NCBI RefSeq assembly: GCF_965218685.1
Contig: NZ_OZ244657.1
Span: 1,674,001-1,738,000 of the forward strand
Length of the DNA: 64,000 bases
Reading direction: 5' to 3'
From: Thalassobius sp965218685
Lineage (GTDB): Bacteria; Pseudomonadota; Alphaproteobacteria; Rhodobacterales; Rhodobacteraceae
This document shows, in pieces, positions 24,316 through 32,586 of the stretch. Within the stretch, counting starts at the first letter, position 1. Every line of letters starts with the position of its first letter. Made by a program: the position numbers and the translations under genes. The notes below the pieces were generated by a model. It was not told the origin of the DNA. It saw only the letters and a program-made list of their open reading frames with translations, and did no database searches.

Positions 24316-24801
24316 ATGAGTGAAATAACTATGGTCGTGAATGGCACGACACGTCGCGGCAGTGTTGAGGGCCGTACGTTGTTGGTTGATTTTTTGCGGG
24401 ATGGATTGGGTTTGACTGGGACGCATGTTGGTTGTGACACGTCTCAGTGCGGAGCCTGTGTTGTGCATGTTGATGGTGTTGCAGTTAAGGCGTGCACGAT
24501 TTTGGCGGCCGAGGCGGATGGTGCCGAGGTCTCGACGATCGAGGGTCAGGCGGCGCCTGACGGGACGCTGAACGCGATCCAGCAGGCGTTTCAGGATCAT
24601 CACGGTCTTCAGTGCGGGTTTTGCACGCCGGGCATGGTGATGTCTGCGGCGGCCCTTCTGAAAGAGAACCCCCAGCCGACCGAGGGCGAGATCCGCGATT
24701 ACCTTGAGGGCAATATCTGCCGCTGCACCGGGTATCACAACATCGTCAAGGCGATCATGGCGGCGTCCGGTCAGGACGTTGGCGCCGTGGCGGCCGAATA
24801 A
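24316..24801 (+). CDS. coxS: Molybdenum hydroxylase iron-sulfur subunit (CoxS-like)
   Basis: 161 residues with two [2Fe-2S] domains: CDTSQCGACVVHVDG with a later Cys (KACT), and CGFCTPGM followed by NICRCTGYHNIV. Normal length for the small subunit. It relays electrons from the molybdenum centre to the FAD subunit. The first 60 or so codons use T and G at third positions far more than the rest of the gene or its neighbours, which is odd. It lies 25 bases after coxG and 22 before coxL; the order S-L-M is that of form II clusters. Confidence 0.95.
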   Translation: MSEITMVVNGTTRRGSVEGRTLLVDFLRDGLGLTGTHVGCDTSQCGACVVHVDGVAVKACTILAAEADGAEVSTIEGQAAPDGTLNAIQQAFQDHHGLQCGFCTPGMVMSAAALLKENPQPTEGEIRDYLEGNICRCTGYHNIVKAIMAASGQDVGAVAAE

Positions 24802-24823
24802 GACATTTCAGGGAGGAAATGAC

Positions 24824-27208
24824 ATGCCCAAGGACATGCCCAGAGAAGGTGGCATCGGCGACAGCACGAAACGCCGCGAGGATATCCGCTTCTTGACCGG
24901 AGCGGGCAATTACACCGACGACATCAATATCAACGGCCAGACGCATGCGTATTTTTTGCGCTCGGAAGTGGCGCATGGCAAGATCAACAGCATCGACACG
25001 GCCGCGGCTGAGGCGATGGAGGGCGTGGTGAAGATCTTCACCTCGGCTGACTTTGAGGCGGCGGGCGGCATTCCGTGCGGCTGGCAGGTGACGGACCGGC
25101 ATGGCGAGCCCATGCAGGAACCCAAGCACCCGATCCTGGCCGAGGGCAAGGTGCGCCACGTGGGCGATCCGATTGCTGTGGTGGTGGCCGAAACGCTGGA
25201 ACAGGCGCGCGATGCGGCCGAGGCGATCGAGCTGGACATCGAAGAGCTGGAACCGGTCCTGAACATGAAGGATGCGCTGAAGGACGGCGCCACCAAGGTG
25301 CATGACGATCTGACGTCAAACCTCTGTTATGACTGGGGTTTTGTCGAAGAGAACCGCGAGGCCGTGGACGAGGCGATCAAGAACGCGCATCACGTCACCA
25401 CGCTGGAGCTGGTCAATAACCGCCTGGTCCCCAACCCGATGGAGCCGCGCGTGGCGGTGGGCGATTATTCCCGCGCGAACGACGAATACACGCTCTATAC
25501 CACCAGCCAGAACCCGCATGTGATCCGGCTGCTGATGGGGGCCTTTGTGCTGTCCATTCCGGAACATAAGCTGCGCGTCGTGGCCCCGGATGTGGGCGGC
25601 GGCTTTGGGTCCAAGATCTATCACTATGCCGAAGAGGCCTTTGTGACCCATGCCTCGAAGGTGATCAACCGTCCGGTCAAATGGACCTGCAGCCGGTCCG
25701 AGGCCTTCATCTCGGACGCTCATGGGCGCGATCACGTGACCAAGATCGAACTGGCGATGGACAAGGATTACAAGTTCACCGCCGTGCGCACCGACACCTA
25801 TGCCAATATGGGCGCCTATCTGTCGACCTTTGCGCCCTCGATCCCGACCTGGCTGCATGGCACGCTGATGGCGGGGAATTACACCACGCCGCTGATCTAT
25901 GTGAACGTGAAGGCGGTGTTTACCAACACGGTGCCGGTGGATGCCTATCGCGGCGCGGGCCGCCCCGAGGCGACCTTCCAGCTGGAGCGTGTGGTGGACA
26001 AGGCCGCGCGCGAGATCGGGATGGACCCGGCCGAGCTGCGGCGTCTGAACTTCATCAAGCCCGAGCAGTTCCCCTATGACACGCCCGTGGCGGTGACCTA
26101 TGACACCGGCAACTACCACGCGACGCTGGATAAGGCGCTGGAGATGACCGACTATGCGAACTTTGAGGCGCGGGCGGCGGAAAGCAAAGCGCGCGGCAAG
26201 CTGCGCGGCTATGGCCTGGCGCACTTCATCGAGGCTTGCGGCATCGCGCCGTCGAACCTTGTGGGTCAGCTGGGCGCGCGTGCGGGCCTGTATGAATCTG
26301 CCACCGTGCGGGTGAATGCGACCGGATCCATCAGCGTCTTTACCGGCTCTCACAGCCACGGTCAGGGGCACGAGACGACCTTTGCGCAGGTCGTGTCGGA
26401 AATGATCGGCATTGATGTCAGCCAGATCGACATCGTGCATGGCGATACCTCCAAAACGCCGATGGGCATGGGTACTTACGGGTCCCGGTCCATCGCGGTG
26501 GGCGGCAGCGCCATGGTCCGCGCGACCGAGAAGATCATCAACAAGGCCAAGACCATCGCGGCCCACCTGCTGGAGGCCTCGGAGGCGGATATCGAGCTGA
26601 AGGATGGCCAGTTCAGCGTGGCGGGCACCGATAAATCCGTGGCCTGGGGCGATGTGACCCTGGCCGCTTACGTGCCGCATAACTACCCGCTGGAGAACCT
26701 GGAGCCGGGGCTGGAGGAGACGGCATTTTACGATCCGTCGAACTTCACCTATCCCTCGGGTGCCTATGTCTGCGAGGTCGAGGTGGACCCCGATACCGGC
26801 AAGGTTGAGATCCTGGGCTTCACCGCGGCGGATGACTTTGGCAACGTGATCAATCCGATGATCGTGGCCGGACAAGTCCATGGCGGTGTTGCGCAAGGTA
26901 TCGGCCAGGCCATGCTGGAGAACACCGTCTACGATGAAAACGGCCAGCTTCTGACCGGGTCCTTCATGGATTACGCCATGCCGCGCGCGTCGGATGTGCC
27001 GTTCTATGACGTGGATCATTCCTGCCAGACGCCCTGCACGCACAACCCGCTTGGTGTGAAAGGCTGCGGCGAGGCGGGGGCTATCGGCAGCCCGCCTGCG
27101 GTGGTCAACGCGGTGATCGATGCGCTGCAGCGCGGTGGTTACAACGTGGATCATATCGACATGCCTGTCAGCCCCGCGCGGGTCTGGGAAGCGATGCAGC
27201 AGGGCTGA
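24824..27208 (+). CDS. coxL: Molybdenum hydroxylase large subunit, form II CoxL (substrate unknown)
   Basis: 794 residues starting at ATG 24824 after GGGAGG. The xanthine oxidase family markers are GGGFGSK (258-264), AYRGAGR (374-380) and the C-terminal GCGEAGAIGSPPAV with the catalytic Glu. AYRGAGR is the form II signature; true CO dehydrogenases (form I) have AYxCSFR with an active-site Cys, absent here. Form II enzymes are therefore doubtful CO oxidisers and may hydroxylate aldehydes, purines or heterocycles. Because the set lies between a quinoprotein alcohol dehydrogenase system and pqq genes and has the shared palindrome upstream, an aldehyde-oxidising role is plausible; this is inference. 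It is cytosolic (no signal). Confidence 0.92.
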   Translation: MPKDMPREGGIGDSTKRREDIRFLTGAGNYTDDININGQTHAYFLRSEVAHGKINSIDTAAAEAMEGVVKIFTSADFEAAGGIPCGWQVTDRHGEPMQEPKHPILAEGKVRHVGDPIAVVVAETLEQARDAAEAIELDIEELEPVLNMKDALKDGATKVHDDLTSNLCYDWGFVEENREAVDEAIKNAHHVTTLELVNNRLVPNPMEPRVAVGDYSRANDEYTLYTTSQNPHVIRLLMGAFVLSIPEHKLRVVAPDVGGGFGSKIYHYAEEAFVTHASKVINRPVKWTCSRSEAFISDAHGRDHVTKIELAMDKDYKFTAVRTDTYANMGAYLSTFAPSIPTWLHGTLMAGNYTTPLIYVNVKAVFTNTVPVDAYRGAGRPEATFQLERVVDKAAREIGMDPAELRRLNFIKPEQFPYDTPVAVTYDTGNYHATLDKALEMTDYANFEARAAESKARGKLRGYGLAHFIEACGIAPSNLVGQLGARAGLYESATVRVNATGSISVFTGSHSHGQGHETTFAQVVSEMIGIDVSQIDIVHGDTSKTPMGMGTYGSRSIAVGGSAMVRATEKIINKAKTIAAHLLEASEADIELKDGQFSVAGTDKSVAWGDVTLAAYVPHNYPLENLEPGLEETAFYDPSNFTYPSGAYVCEVEVDPDTGKVEILGFTAADDFGNVINPMIVAGQVHGGVAQGIGQAMLENTVYDENGQLLTGSFMDYAMPRASDVPFYDVDHSCQTPCTHNPLGVKGCGEAGAIGSPPAVVNAVIDALQRGGYNVDHIDMPVSPARVWEAMQQG

Positions 27209-27319
27209 GGCTCTTTTCCCCGGCGGCGTGGCGCGTGCCGCGCGGCCGGGACATGAGTATTTATGGAACAAAGAAGCGGAATGGGGCGCGGCCCCTGACG
27301 TTTTGGGAGGAGAAAAGAG

Positions 27320-28102
27320 ATGTATAACTTCGACTTCGTGAAGCCTGCGTCGGTGGGCGAGGCCGTGGAGGCCCTGAAATCAGAGGATGCCCAGCCCCTG
27401 GGCGGCGGTCAGACCCTGCTGCCAACGATGAAGCAGCGCTTGGCGATGCCCACGTCCCTGGTCAGCCTGTCGGGCATTGCCGAGATGCAGGGGGTGACGT
27501 CCGCGGGCGGCACCCTGACCGTGGGCGGCGCGACCACCCATGCCGCCGTGGCTGCGGGTGCGGGGGATTACCCTGCGCTGGCGGCGCTGGCGGGCGGGAT
27601 CGGCGATCCGGCGGTGCGCAATCGCGGCACCATCGGTGGCTCGGTCGCCAATAATGACCCGGCGGCGTGTTATCCTTCGGCGGTGCTGGCCTCGGGGGCG
27701 ACGGTTGTGACATCCGCGCGCGAGATCGCGGCGGATGATTATTTTGACGGCATGTTCGGCACCGCGCTGGAGGAGGGCGAGATCATCACCGCCGTCCGCT
27801 TCCCGATCCCGCAGGCGGCCAGCTATCAGAAGTTCGAGCAACCCGCCTCGCGCTTTGCGCTGTGCGGCGTCTTCGTGGCCAAATATGCTGGCGGCGTGCG
27901 CGTGGCCGTGACCGGGGCCGGCAATGACGGCGTGTTCCGCTGGTCCGAGGCCGAAGAAGCGCTGTCGGCCAACTTCAGCCCCGCTGCGATTGAAGGCCTG
28001 TCGTTGCCAGCCGATGACATGATCACCGACATGCACGGCACCGGCGCCTACCGCGCCCACATCGCAAAGGTTCTCACCAAACGCGCCGTCGAGGCCTGCT
28101 GA
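27320..28102 (+). CDS. coxM: Molybdenum hydroxylase FAD subunit (CoxM-like)
   Basis: 260 residues, with strong ribosome site GGGAGGAG. FAD-binding motifs of the family are LGGGQTLLPTMKQRL and TIGGSVANNDPAACYP. It completes the S-L-M enzyme, passing electrons from the iron-sulfur subunit to an acceptor. It lies 111 bases after coxL; that gap holds no recognisable gene or hairpin I would trust. A strong terminator follows the gene. Confidence 0.93.
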   Translation: MYNFDFVKPASVGEAVEALKSEDAQPLGGGQTLLPTMKQRLAMPTSLVSLSGIAEMQGVTSAGGTLTVGGATTHAAVAAGAGDYPALAALAGGIGDPAVRNRGTIGGSVANNDPAACYPSAVLASGATVVTSAREIAADDYFDGMFGTALEEGEIITAVRFPIPQAASYQKFEQPASRFALCGVFVAKYAGGVRVAVTGAGNDGVFRWSEAEEALSANFSPAAIEGLSLPADDMITDMHGTGAYRAHIAKVLTKRAVEAC

Positions 28103-28130
28103 GACAACAACCAAACATAAACCCCAAAAC

Positions 28131-28161
28131 AAAAGGCCCCCAAAGTCAGGGGGCCTTTTTT
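28131..28161 (+). terminator. Terminator after coxM
   Basis: The stem AAAAGGCCCCC / GGGGGCCTTTT with an AAAGTCA loop and a six-T tail ends the coxGSLM unit 29 bases after the coxM stop. Confidence 0.9.
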
Positions 28162-28319
28162 GATGTGAAACGTGGTGAAATGGCCGTGAACATTCAGGCT
28201 GTCAAAACCGACAGCAAACGGCGGAAGCGTCCGCGTCCAGATGACATGGCAGAGCGCAACTCCGGGGTTGGTATCCGTTAATGCCCGGCCCGGCTACTGC
28301 CGCTTCAGAAAAGGGCGGT

Positions 28320-30383
28320 TCAGACCTTTTCTGCGCGGCGGGCGGCGATGATCAGGGGGACGCAGCGGGTGGCGTCATCGTGGATCGAGACGCAGTCAAG
28401 GCATTGGAAACACTCGGAATACTGGATGTCGCCCTTGGGGGTGATCGCCTGGTACTGGCATTTGACCCGGCACAGCTGGCAGGGCGAGCCGCATTCGGAC
28501 CGGCGGGCGATCCAGTCCCGGCCTCGGATCAGACCTCCGATCGCCATAACGGCGCCCAGAGGGCAGACATAGCGGCAGAAGCCCTTGAACAGAACCGTGG
28601 CTGACAACAGCCAGAACGCGGCATAGGCGACATAGTACCATTCGCGGACAAAATAGGTGGTGATGGCGGTTTTGAAGGGCTCAACCTCGGCCGCCTTGTC
28701 GATCTGGTCGGGGACCAGGAAGGTGACGCCGATCAGTCCGGCCAGCACGACGTACTTCACCTTTTTCAGGGCACCGTCCCAGCGTTTGGACAAACGGATC
28801 TGCGGAAGGCGCAGCAGACGGCCCAGATGGTGGGCGAATTCCTGCAAGGCACCGAACGGGCACAGCCAGCCACAAAACAGCCCGCGCCCCCAGAGGACAA
28901 AGCCCACGATCGCCGCCGCCCAAACGGCCAGCGAGAACGGATCATACAGCAGGAAGGCAAAGCTGCCGCCCTCGAGCGCGGTGCGCAGGGTGCCCAGGAC
29001 GGTGACGATGGACAGCTGCCCCTGACCCCACCAGCCCACAAAGCCCAGAACAATCGCCAGCGTGGCCAGACGCACGGGTGTCAGCACACGGCGGCCTGCC
29101 ATCTGGCTTTGACGCAGCAGCAGCGCGGCAAGCATCCCGACCAGAAGCACGCCAAGCACGATCATGTCGGTTTGGCGGCTGCGCAGAGCCTCAAGCCACG
29201 GGGGTGCGGGTTTGGGCACGTGCGGACGGGCATAAAACCTTTCGGGCGCCTGATGGGGAATGGTGATGGTTTGCGTGCCGATCTGTGGCTGAAAGATCCC
29301 ATGCGCGCGGGTGGCGCTGAGGTGCAATTCCCACTTCGAGGCAGGATCAAAGCCCAGACGCCTGTCGGTACGGAGGATCAGCGCGGTGCCGTCGGGCGCG
29401 TCGGGCACAAGATCAATCAACAGGTCTGAATCTCGCAAGGCCACTGGCAGCCCGTTTTGCGACGCACTAAGCAGATCGGGCGCGGTGTTGCGGACGAAAT
29501 CGGCGCTGACAAGGCCATGCCGGGCGGTTTCGATCACAAGGATTGGCTCGTCATCGGGGGAGATGGTCAGGAACTGCTCAAGCTCGGCCAGACCTGCGGG
29601 GGTCAGAACCGCGCGCGCCACGGAACGCGGGCCGATATCTACAACCCACAGATCCAGATAGGCCTCGTCCGGGTAATCGCGGGCCTCGGGGTCGTCATCT
29701 TCCCACAGGGTTCCGGCAAAAAGCGCGTCCAATTCGGCATTGGTGACGCGCTTGTGGGTGACGATGCCCTGGGCGACCAGATCGTCCCAGCTTAGGTCTT
29801 CATCCACGGTTGGATCGGGATGGGCAGGCGGCCCCGAGGCCAGCCCCTGCATCTTTTCACGCGCCACGGCCAGTGCAGCGCCCAGAATGGATTCATGCGC
29901 GATCCGGACGCTGGCCGTGGCCTTGGTCACCCCGTCCAGATAGACCAAAGAGCCGCCGCTGCCTGCATCACCGTAGGGCGTGCCAACTACGATGGACGAG
30001 GCGATGGACAGCCCGCGGTATTGTTCCAGAAACTTGTGAAACGGCGCGTCCCCAAGACCCGAGACGAAGATCGGCTCGTTATGCTCGATCATCCGCACAT
30101 CCAGGATAGTGCCTTCAAGGTCCAGCACGACCAGCATGTTGATCGTTGCACCTGAAAAGCCGGGCAGAGGGGCAAGTGGTGCGGTTTCAAAGACATAGCC
30201 CGCCTCGGCCCCGCCTGAATTCAGCAGGCTGTAGACGCCCTTATCGTTCAGAGGCTCGCCCAGGGAAAAGGGCGGCATGATCATCTCGGCCAAGGCCTGT
30301 GGGGACAGCGGCTCGGCCCCGCTTGGGCGGGAGGCGAACAGCATCAGGATGCCTACGAATAGGGTCAGTATCAAAGCGCGCAT
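28320..30383 (-). CDS. NosR/NirI-like membrane flavo-iron-sulfur protein in the PQQ island
   Basis: 687 residues. A signal or first membrane segment (ALILTLFVGILMLFA) leads to a periplasmic FMN_bind domain with LPGFSGATINML (the S-G-A-T type attachment Thr). A second periplasmic region follows, then five or six membrane segments from about residue 400. Two CxxxCP loops (CGWLCPFG, CRYVCPLG) and two C-terminal cluster motifs (CGSPCQLCRVKC, CFQCLDC) complete it. NosR-type proteins move electrons between quinol and periplasmic partners in nitrous oxide reductase systems. No nos or nir gene is near; instead it is divergent from pqqA with two palindromes between, so a PQQ-linked redox or maturation role is inferred. 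Confidence 0.85.
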   Translation of the reverse strand: MRALILTLFVGILMLFASRPSGAEPLSPQALAEMIMPPFSLGEPLNDKGVYSLLNSGGAEAGYVFETAPLAPLPGFSGATINMLVVLDLEGTILDVRMIEHNEPIFVSGLGDAPFHKFLEQYRGLSIASSIVVGTPYGDAGSGGSLVYLDGVTKATASVRIAHESILGAALAVAREKMQGLASGPPAHPDPTVDEDLSWDDLVAQGIVTHKRVTNAELDALFAGTLWEDDDPEARDYPDEAYLDLWVVDIGPRSVARAVLTPAGLAELEQFLTISPDDEPILVIETARHGLVSADFVRNTAPDLLSASQNGLPVALRDSDLLIDLVPDAPDGTALILRTDRRLGFDPASKWELHLSATRAHGIFQPQIGTQTITIPHQAPERFYARPHVPKPAPPWLEALRSRQTDMIVLGVLLVGMLAALLLRQSQMAGRRVLTPVRLATLAIVLGFVGWWGQGQLSIVTVLGTLRTALEGGSFAFLLYDPFSLAVWAAAIVGFVLWGRGLFCGWLCPFGALQEFAHHLGRLLRLPQIRLSKRWDGALKKVKYVVLAGLIGVTFLVPDQIDKAAEVEPFKTAITTYFVREWYYVAYAAFWLLSATVLFKGFCRYVCPLGAVMAIGGLIRGRDWIARRSECGSPCQLCRVKCQYQAITPKGDIQYSECFQCLDCVSIHDDATRCVPLIIAARRAEKV

Positions 30384-30418
30384 GGGCCGAGGCTAGGAAC
30401 AGGTCCGTCGCGGGGATA

Positions 30419-30437
30419 TTCGACATTGGTCGGATAG
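30419..30437. promoter_or_regulatory. PQQ-island palindrome proximal to the NosR-like gene
   Basis: TTCGACA-TTGGTCG-GATAG, 36-54 bases before the NosR-like start and about 115-133 before pqqA. The TTGGTCG core equals those at 17789 and 23662. Confidence 0.6.
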
Positions 30438-30465
30438 GGGCCAAGGCACACGTCAAGGGGTTTGG

Positions 30466-30486
30466 GGTCTTACGACCATTGTATAG
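30466..30486 (+). promoter_or_regulatory. PQQ-island palindrome proximal to pqqA
   Basis: GGTCTTACGACC followed by ATTGTATAG, 66-86 bases before pqqA. The first part differs by one base from GGTCGTACGACC before exaF, and TACGACCATTGT is identical to that copy. Its start is 52 bases from the divergent copy's start. Confidence 0.65.
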
Positions 30487-30551
30487 TTTCGGCGGTAGGG
30501 CGCGCGAACTAGTCTGACAGGGCAATAAACCCGCCAGCGGAGGAGAATCGA

Positions 30552-30662
30552 ATGGCCTGGACAACACCCAAGATCAAAGAAGTGAACTGCGGCATGGAAA
30601 TCAACATGTACGCCCCGTCCGAGGATGAAGGCGGCCGCGGCCACGAGCCCGACCTGTTCTAA
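30552..30662 (+). CDS. pqqA: Coenzyme PQQ precursor peptide PqqA
   Basis: 36 residues, ATG 30552 with ribosome site GGAGGAG. The conserved core is VNCGMEINMYAPSEDE: Glu16 and Tyr20 in the E-x-x-x-Y arrangement are the two residues cross-linked by PqqE and excised to form PQQ. The tail (GGRGHEPDLF) is longer than in the classical 23-24 residue PqqA, as in many alphaproteobacteria. It is 27 bases before pqqB. Confidence 0.95.
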   Translation: MAWTTPKIKEVNCGMEINMYAPSEDEGGRGHEPDLF

Positions 30663-30689
30663 GACACCAACCGGAAAGCGGAGCCTGTC

Positions 30690-31577
30690 ATGAAGTTCTT
30701 GGTATTGGGCGCCGCTGCCGGCGGAGGGTTGCCGCAATGGAATTGCGGCTGCCCGAACTGTAATGACGCCAGGGCCGGGCGCATCCCGGCCTCAGGGCAA
30801 TCATCTCTGGCGGTTTCCGTGGACGGGCAAACGTGGGCTGTGCTGAACGCGTCGCCCGATATCCGCCAGCAGATGCAGGCCAGCCCTCGGATGCATCCGC
30901 GTTCCTTGCGCGATACACCCGTGGGTTCGGTCCTGCTGACCAACGGAGACATCGACCACATTGCGGGCCTGCTAAGCCTGCGCGAACAGACGCCGTTCAC
31001 GGTGTTCGCCACGGGCGAGATTCACAAGGTTTTGGCGGACAACGCCATATTCGACGCGGTGAACCGGGATGTAGTGCCGCGCGAAACCATCGCCTTGGAT
31101 CAACCGTTCCAGATCCTGCCGGGGCTGACCGCCACCCTGTTCGCTGTACCTGGCAAAGTGCCCCTGTTCATGGAAGGCAAAGAGGTCCAGACTGATCTTG
31201 AAGGCGAGCAGACCGTCGGCGTCCGCCTGCAGGACGGCACGAAAACCGCTTACTACATCCCCGGCTGCGCCACAGTGACAGAAAAGCTATTGGGCCAGAT
31301 CGCGGATGCAGATCAGCTGTTCTTTGACGGTACGCTTTGGGACGATGACGAGATGATCCGCACCGGCACCGGCGTCAAAACCGGCCGCCGCATGGGCCAT
31401 ATACCGATCAGCGGGCCTGACGGGTCAATCGCGCGACTGGAGGGGCTGAAGGCCGCTAAGACCTTCATCCACATCAACAATACCAATCCGATCTGGCAAC
31501 CGGACAGCCCTCAGCGGGCCTTTGTCACCGGGAACGGCTGGCAGATCGCGGCAGACGGACAGGAGACCGAAGTATGA
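30690..31577 (+). CDS. pqqB: PQQ biosynthesis protein PqqB
   Basis: 295 residues, metallo-beta-lactamase-like fold. The N-terminal Zn-knuckle (LPQWNCGCPNCNDAR) and the TNGDIDHIAGLLSLRE metal site are typical. PqqB is a hydroxylase acting on the excised Glu-Tyr cross-linked intermediate. Its stop overlaps the pqqC start by ATGA. Confidence 0.97.
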   Translation: MKFLVLGAAAGGGLPQWNCGCPNCNDARAGRIPASGQSSLAVSVDGQTWAVLNASPDIRQQMQASPRMHPRSLRDTPVGSVLLTNGDIDHIAGLLSLREQTPFTVFATGEIHKVLADNAIFDAVNRDVVPRETIALDQPFQILPGLTATLFAVPGKVPLFMEGKEVQTDLEGEQTVGVRLQDGTKTAYYIPGCATVTEKLLGQIADADQLFFDGTLWDDDEMIRTGTGVKTGRRMGHIPISGPDGSIARLEGLKAAKTFIHINNTNPIWQPDSPQRAFVTGNGWQIAADGQETEV

Positions 31578-32302
31578 GCCGCGATAGCCTGGAAAAACGC
31601 CTGCGCGCCATTGGCGCCGAGCGTTACCACGACAAACATCCGTTCCACCACCGCCTGCATGGCGGTGAATGCACCCCGGACGAGGTCCGCGCCTGGGTGA
31701 TCAACCGCTGGGCTTACCAGGCGGCGATCCCGATGAAGGACGCGGCGTTCATGTCCCGTGTCTATGATCCGTCGGTCCGCCGCGAATGGCGCTCGCGGAT
31801 CGAGGATCATGATGGTGGCATCACCGAAGGCGGCGGCATCCGTCGCTGGTTGAAACTGGCCGAGGCCGTGGGGCTGGACCCTGACTATGTGGCCTCGGGG
31901 CGCGGGGTGCTGCCAGCGACGCAATTCGCCGTGGATGCCTATATTCGCTATGTCCGGGATATGCCGCTGTTGCAGGCGGTCGCGTCGTCCCTCACGGAAT
32001 TGTTCGCGCCGAAAATCCACGAACGCCGGATCGAAGGCCTGCTGGAACATTACGACTTTGCCAACACCGAATCCCTGTCCTATTTCCGCAAACGCCTGAC
32101 CGAGGCCCCCAAGGACGTAGCCTATGGTCTCGACTGGGTGCTGACCCATGCCGACACCCCTGAAAAAGAGGACATGGCCTGCGAGGCGCTGATCTTCAAA
32201 ACCGACGTGCTTTGGGCGCAGCTGGATGCGCTGTGGGGGGCTTACGTCGAACCCGGCCGCATTCCGCCGGGCGCCTGGCAACCCGGAGAGGGAATGCTAT
32301 GA
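31574..32302 (+). CDS. pqqC: Pyrroloquinoline-quinone synthase PqqC
   Basis: 242 residues, TENA/heme-oxygenase fold. Family blocks such as YHDKHPFHHRLHGG, VINRWAYQAAIPMKDAAFM and YFRKRL near the end are present. It performs the final ring closure and eight-electron oxidation to PQQ without a cofactor. It overlaps pqqB and pqqD by four bases each. Confidence 0.97.
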   Translation: MSRDSLEKRLRAIGAERYHDKHPFHHRLHGGECTPDEVRAWVINRWAYQAAIPMKDAAFMSRVYDPSVRREWRSRIEDHDGGITEGGGIRRWLKLAEAVGLDPDYVASGRGVLPATQFAVDAYIRYVRDMPLLQAVASSLTELFAPKIHERRIEGLLEHYDFANTESLSYFRKRLTEAPKDVAYGLDWVLTHADTPEKEDMACEALIFKTDVLWAQLDALWGAYVEPGRIPPGAWQPGEGML

Positions 32303-32586
32303 GCCTGAAGATCGCGCCACACGAACGCCCCTATCTGCCGCGCGGTGTGCGGTTGGCACGGGACCGTGTGCGCGATCAGACGGTCTTGCTGGCCCCGGAA
32401 AAAGCCGTGGCGCTGGACATGATCGGCGAGGCGATCCTGAGCCGCGTCAACGGGGCGGACACGCTGGACGAGATCGTCAATGACCTGGCCGCCACGTTTC
32501 AGGCCCCACGTGAACAGATCGCGGGTGACGTGCAGCAGTTCCTGCAAGCCCTGCGCGCGCGGGTTTTCCTAAGGGTGCACCCATGA
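32299..32586 (+). CDS. pqqD: PqqA-binding chaperone PqqD
   Basis: 95 residues from ATG 32299, which overlaps the pqqC stop (ATGA). Family text: LPRGVRLARDRVRDQ and LLAPEKAVALDMIGEAIL. PqqD binds PqqA and presents it to PqqE. It is a separate gene here, not fused to pqqC or pqqE, and overlaps the pqqE start by four bases. Confidence 0.95.
   Translation: MSLKIAPHERPYLPRGVRLARDRVRDQTVLLAPEKAVALDMIGEAILSRVNGADTLDEIVNDLAATFQAPREQIAGDVQQFLQALRARVFLRVHP

Noticed and set aside
24824..27208. Annotation of the coxSLM set as aerobic carbon monoxide dehydrogenase
   Set aside because: The large subunit has AYRGAGR instead of the CO-dehydrogenase AYxCSFR motif, so I call it form II with unknown substrate.
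28320..30383. Denitrification NosR or napH remnant
   Set aside because: No nosZ, nosDFY, nir or nap gene is nearby, and the gene is full length with intact motifs in a PQQ context.
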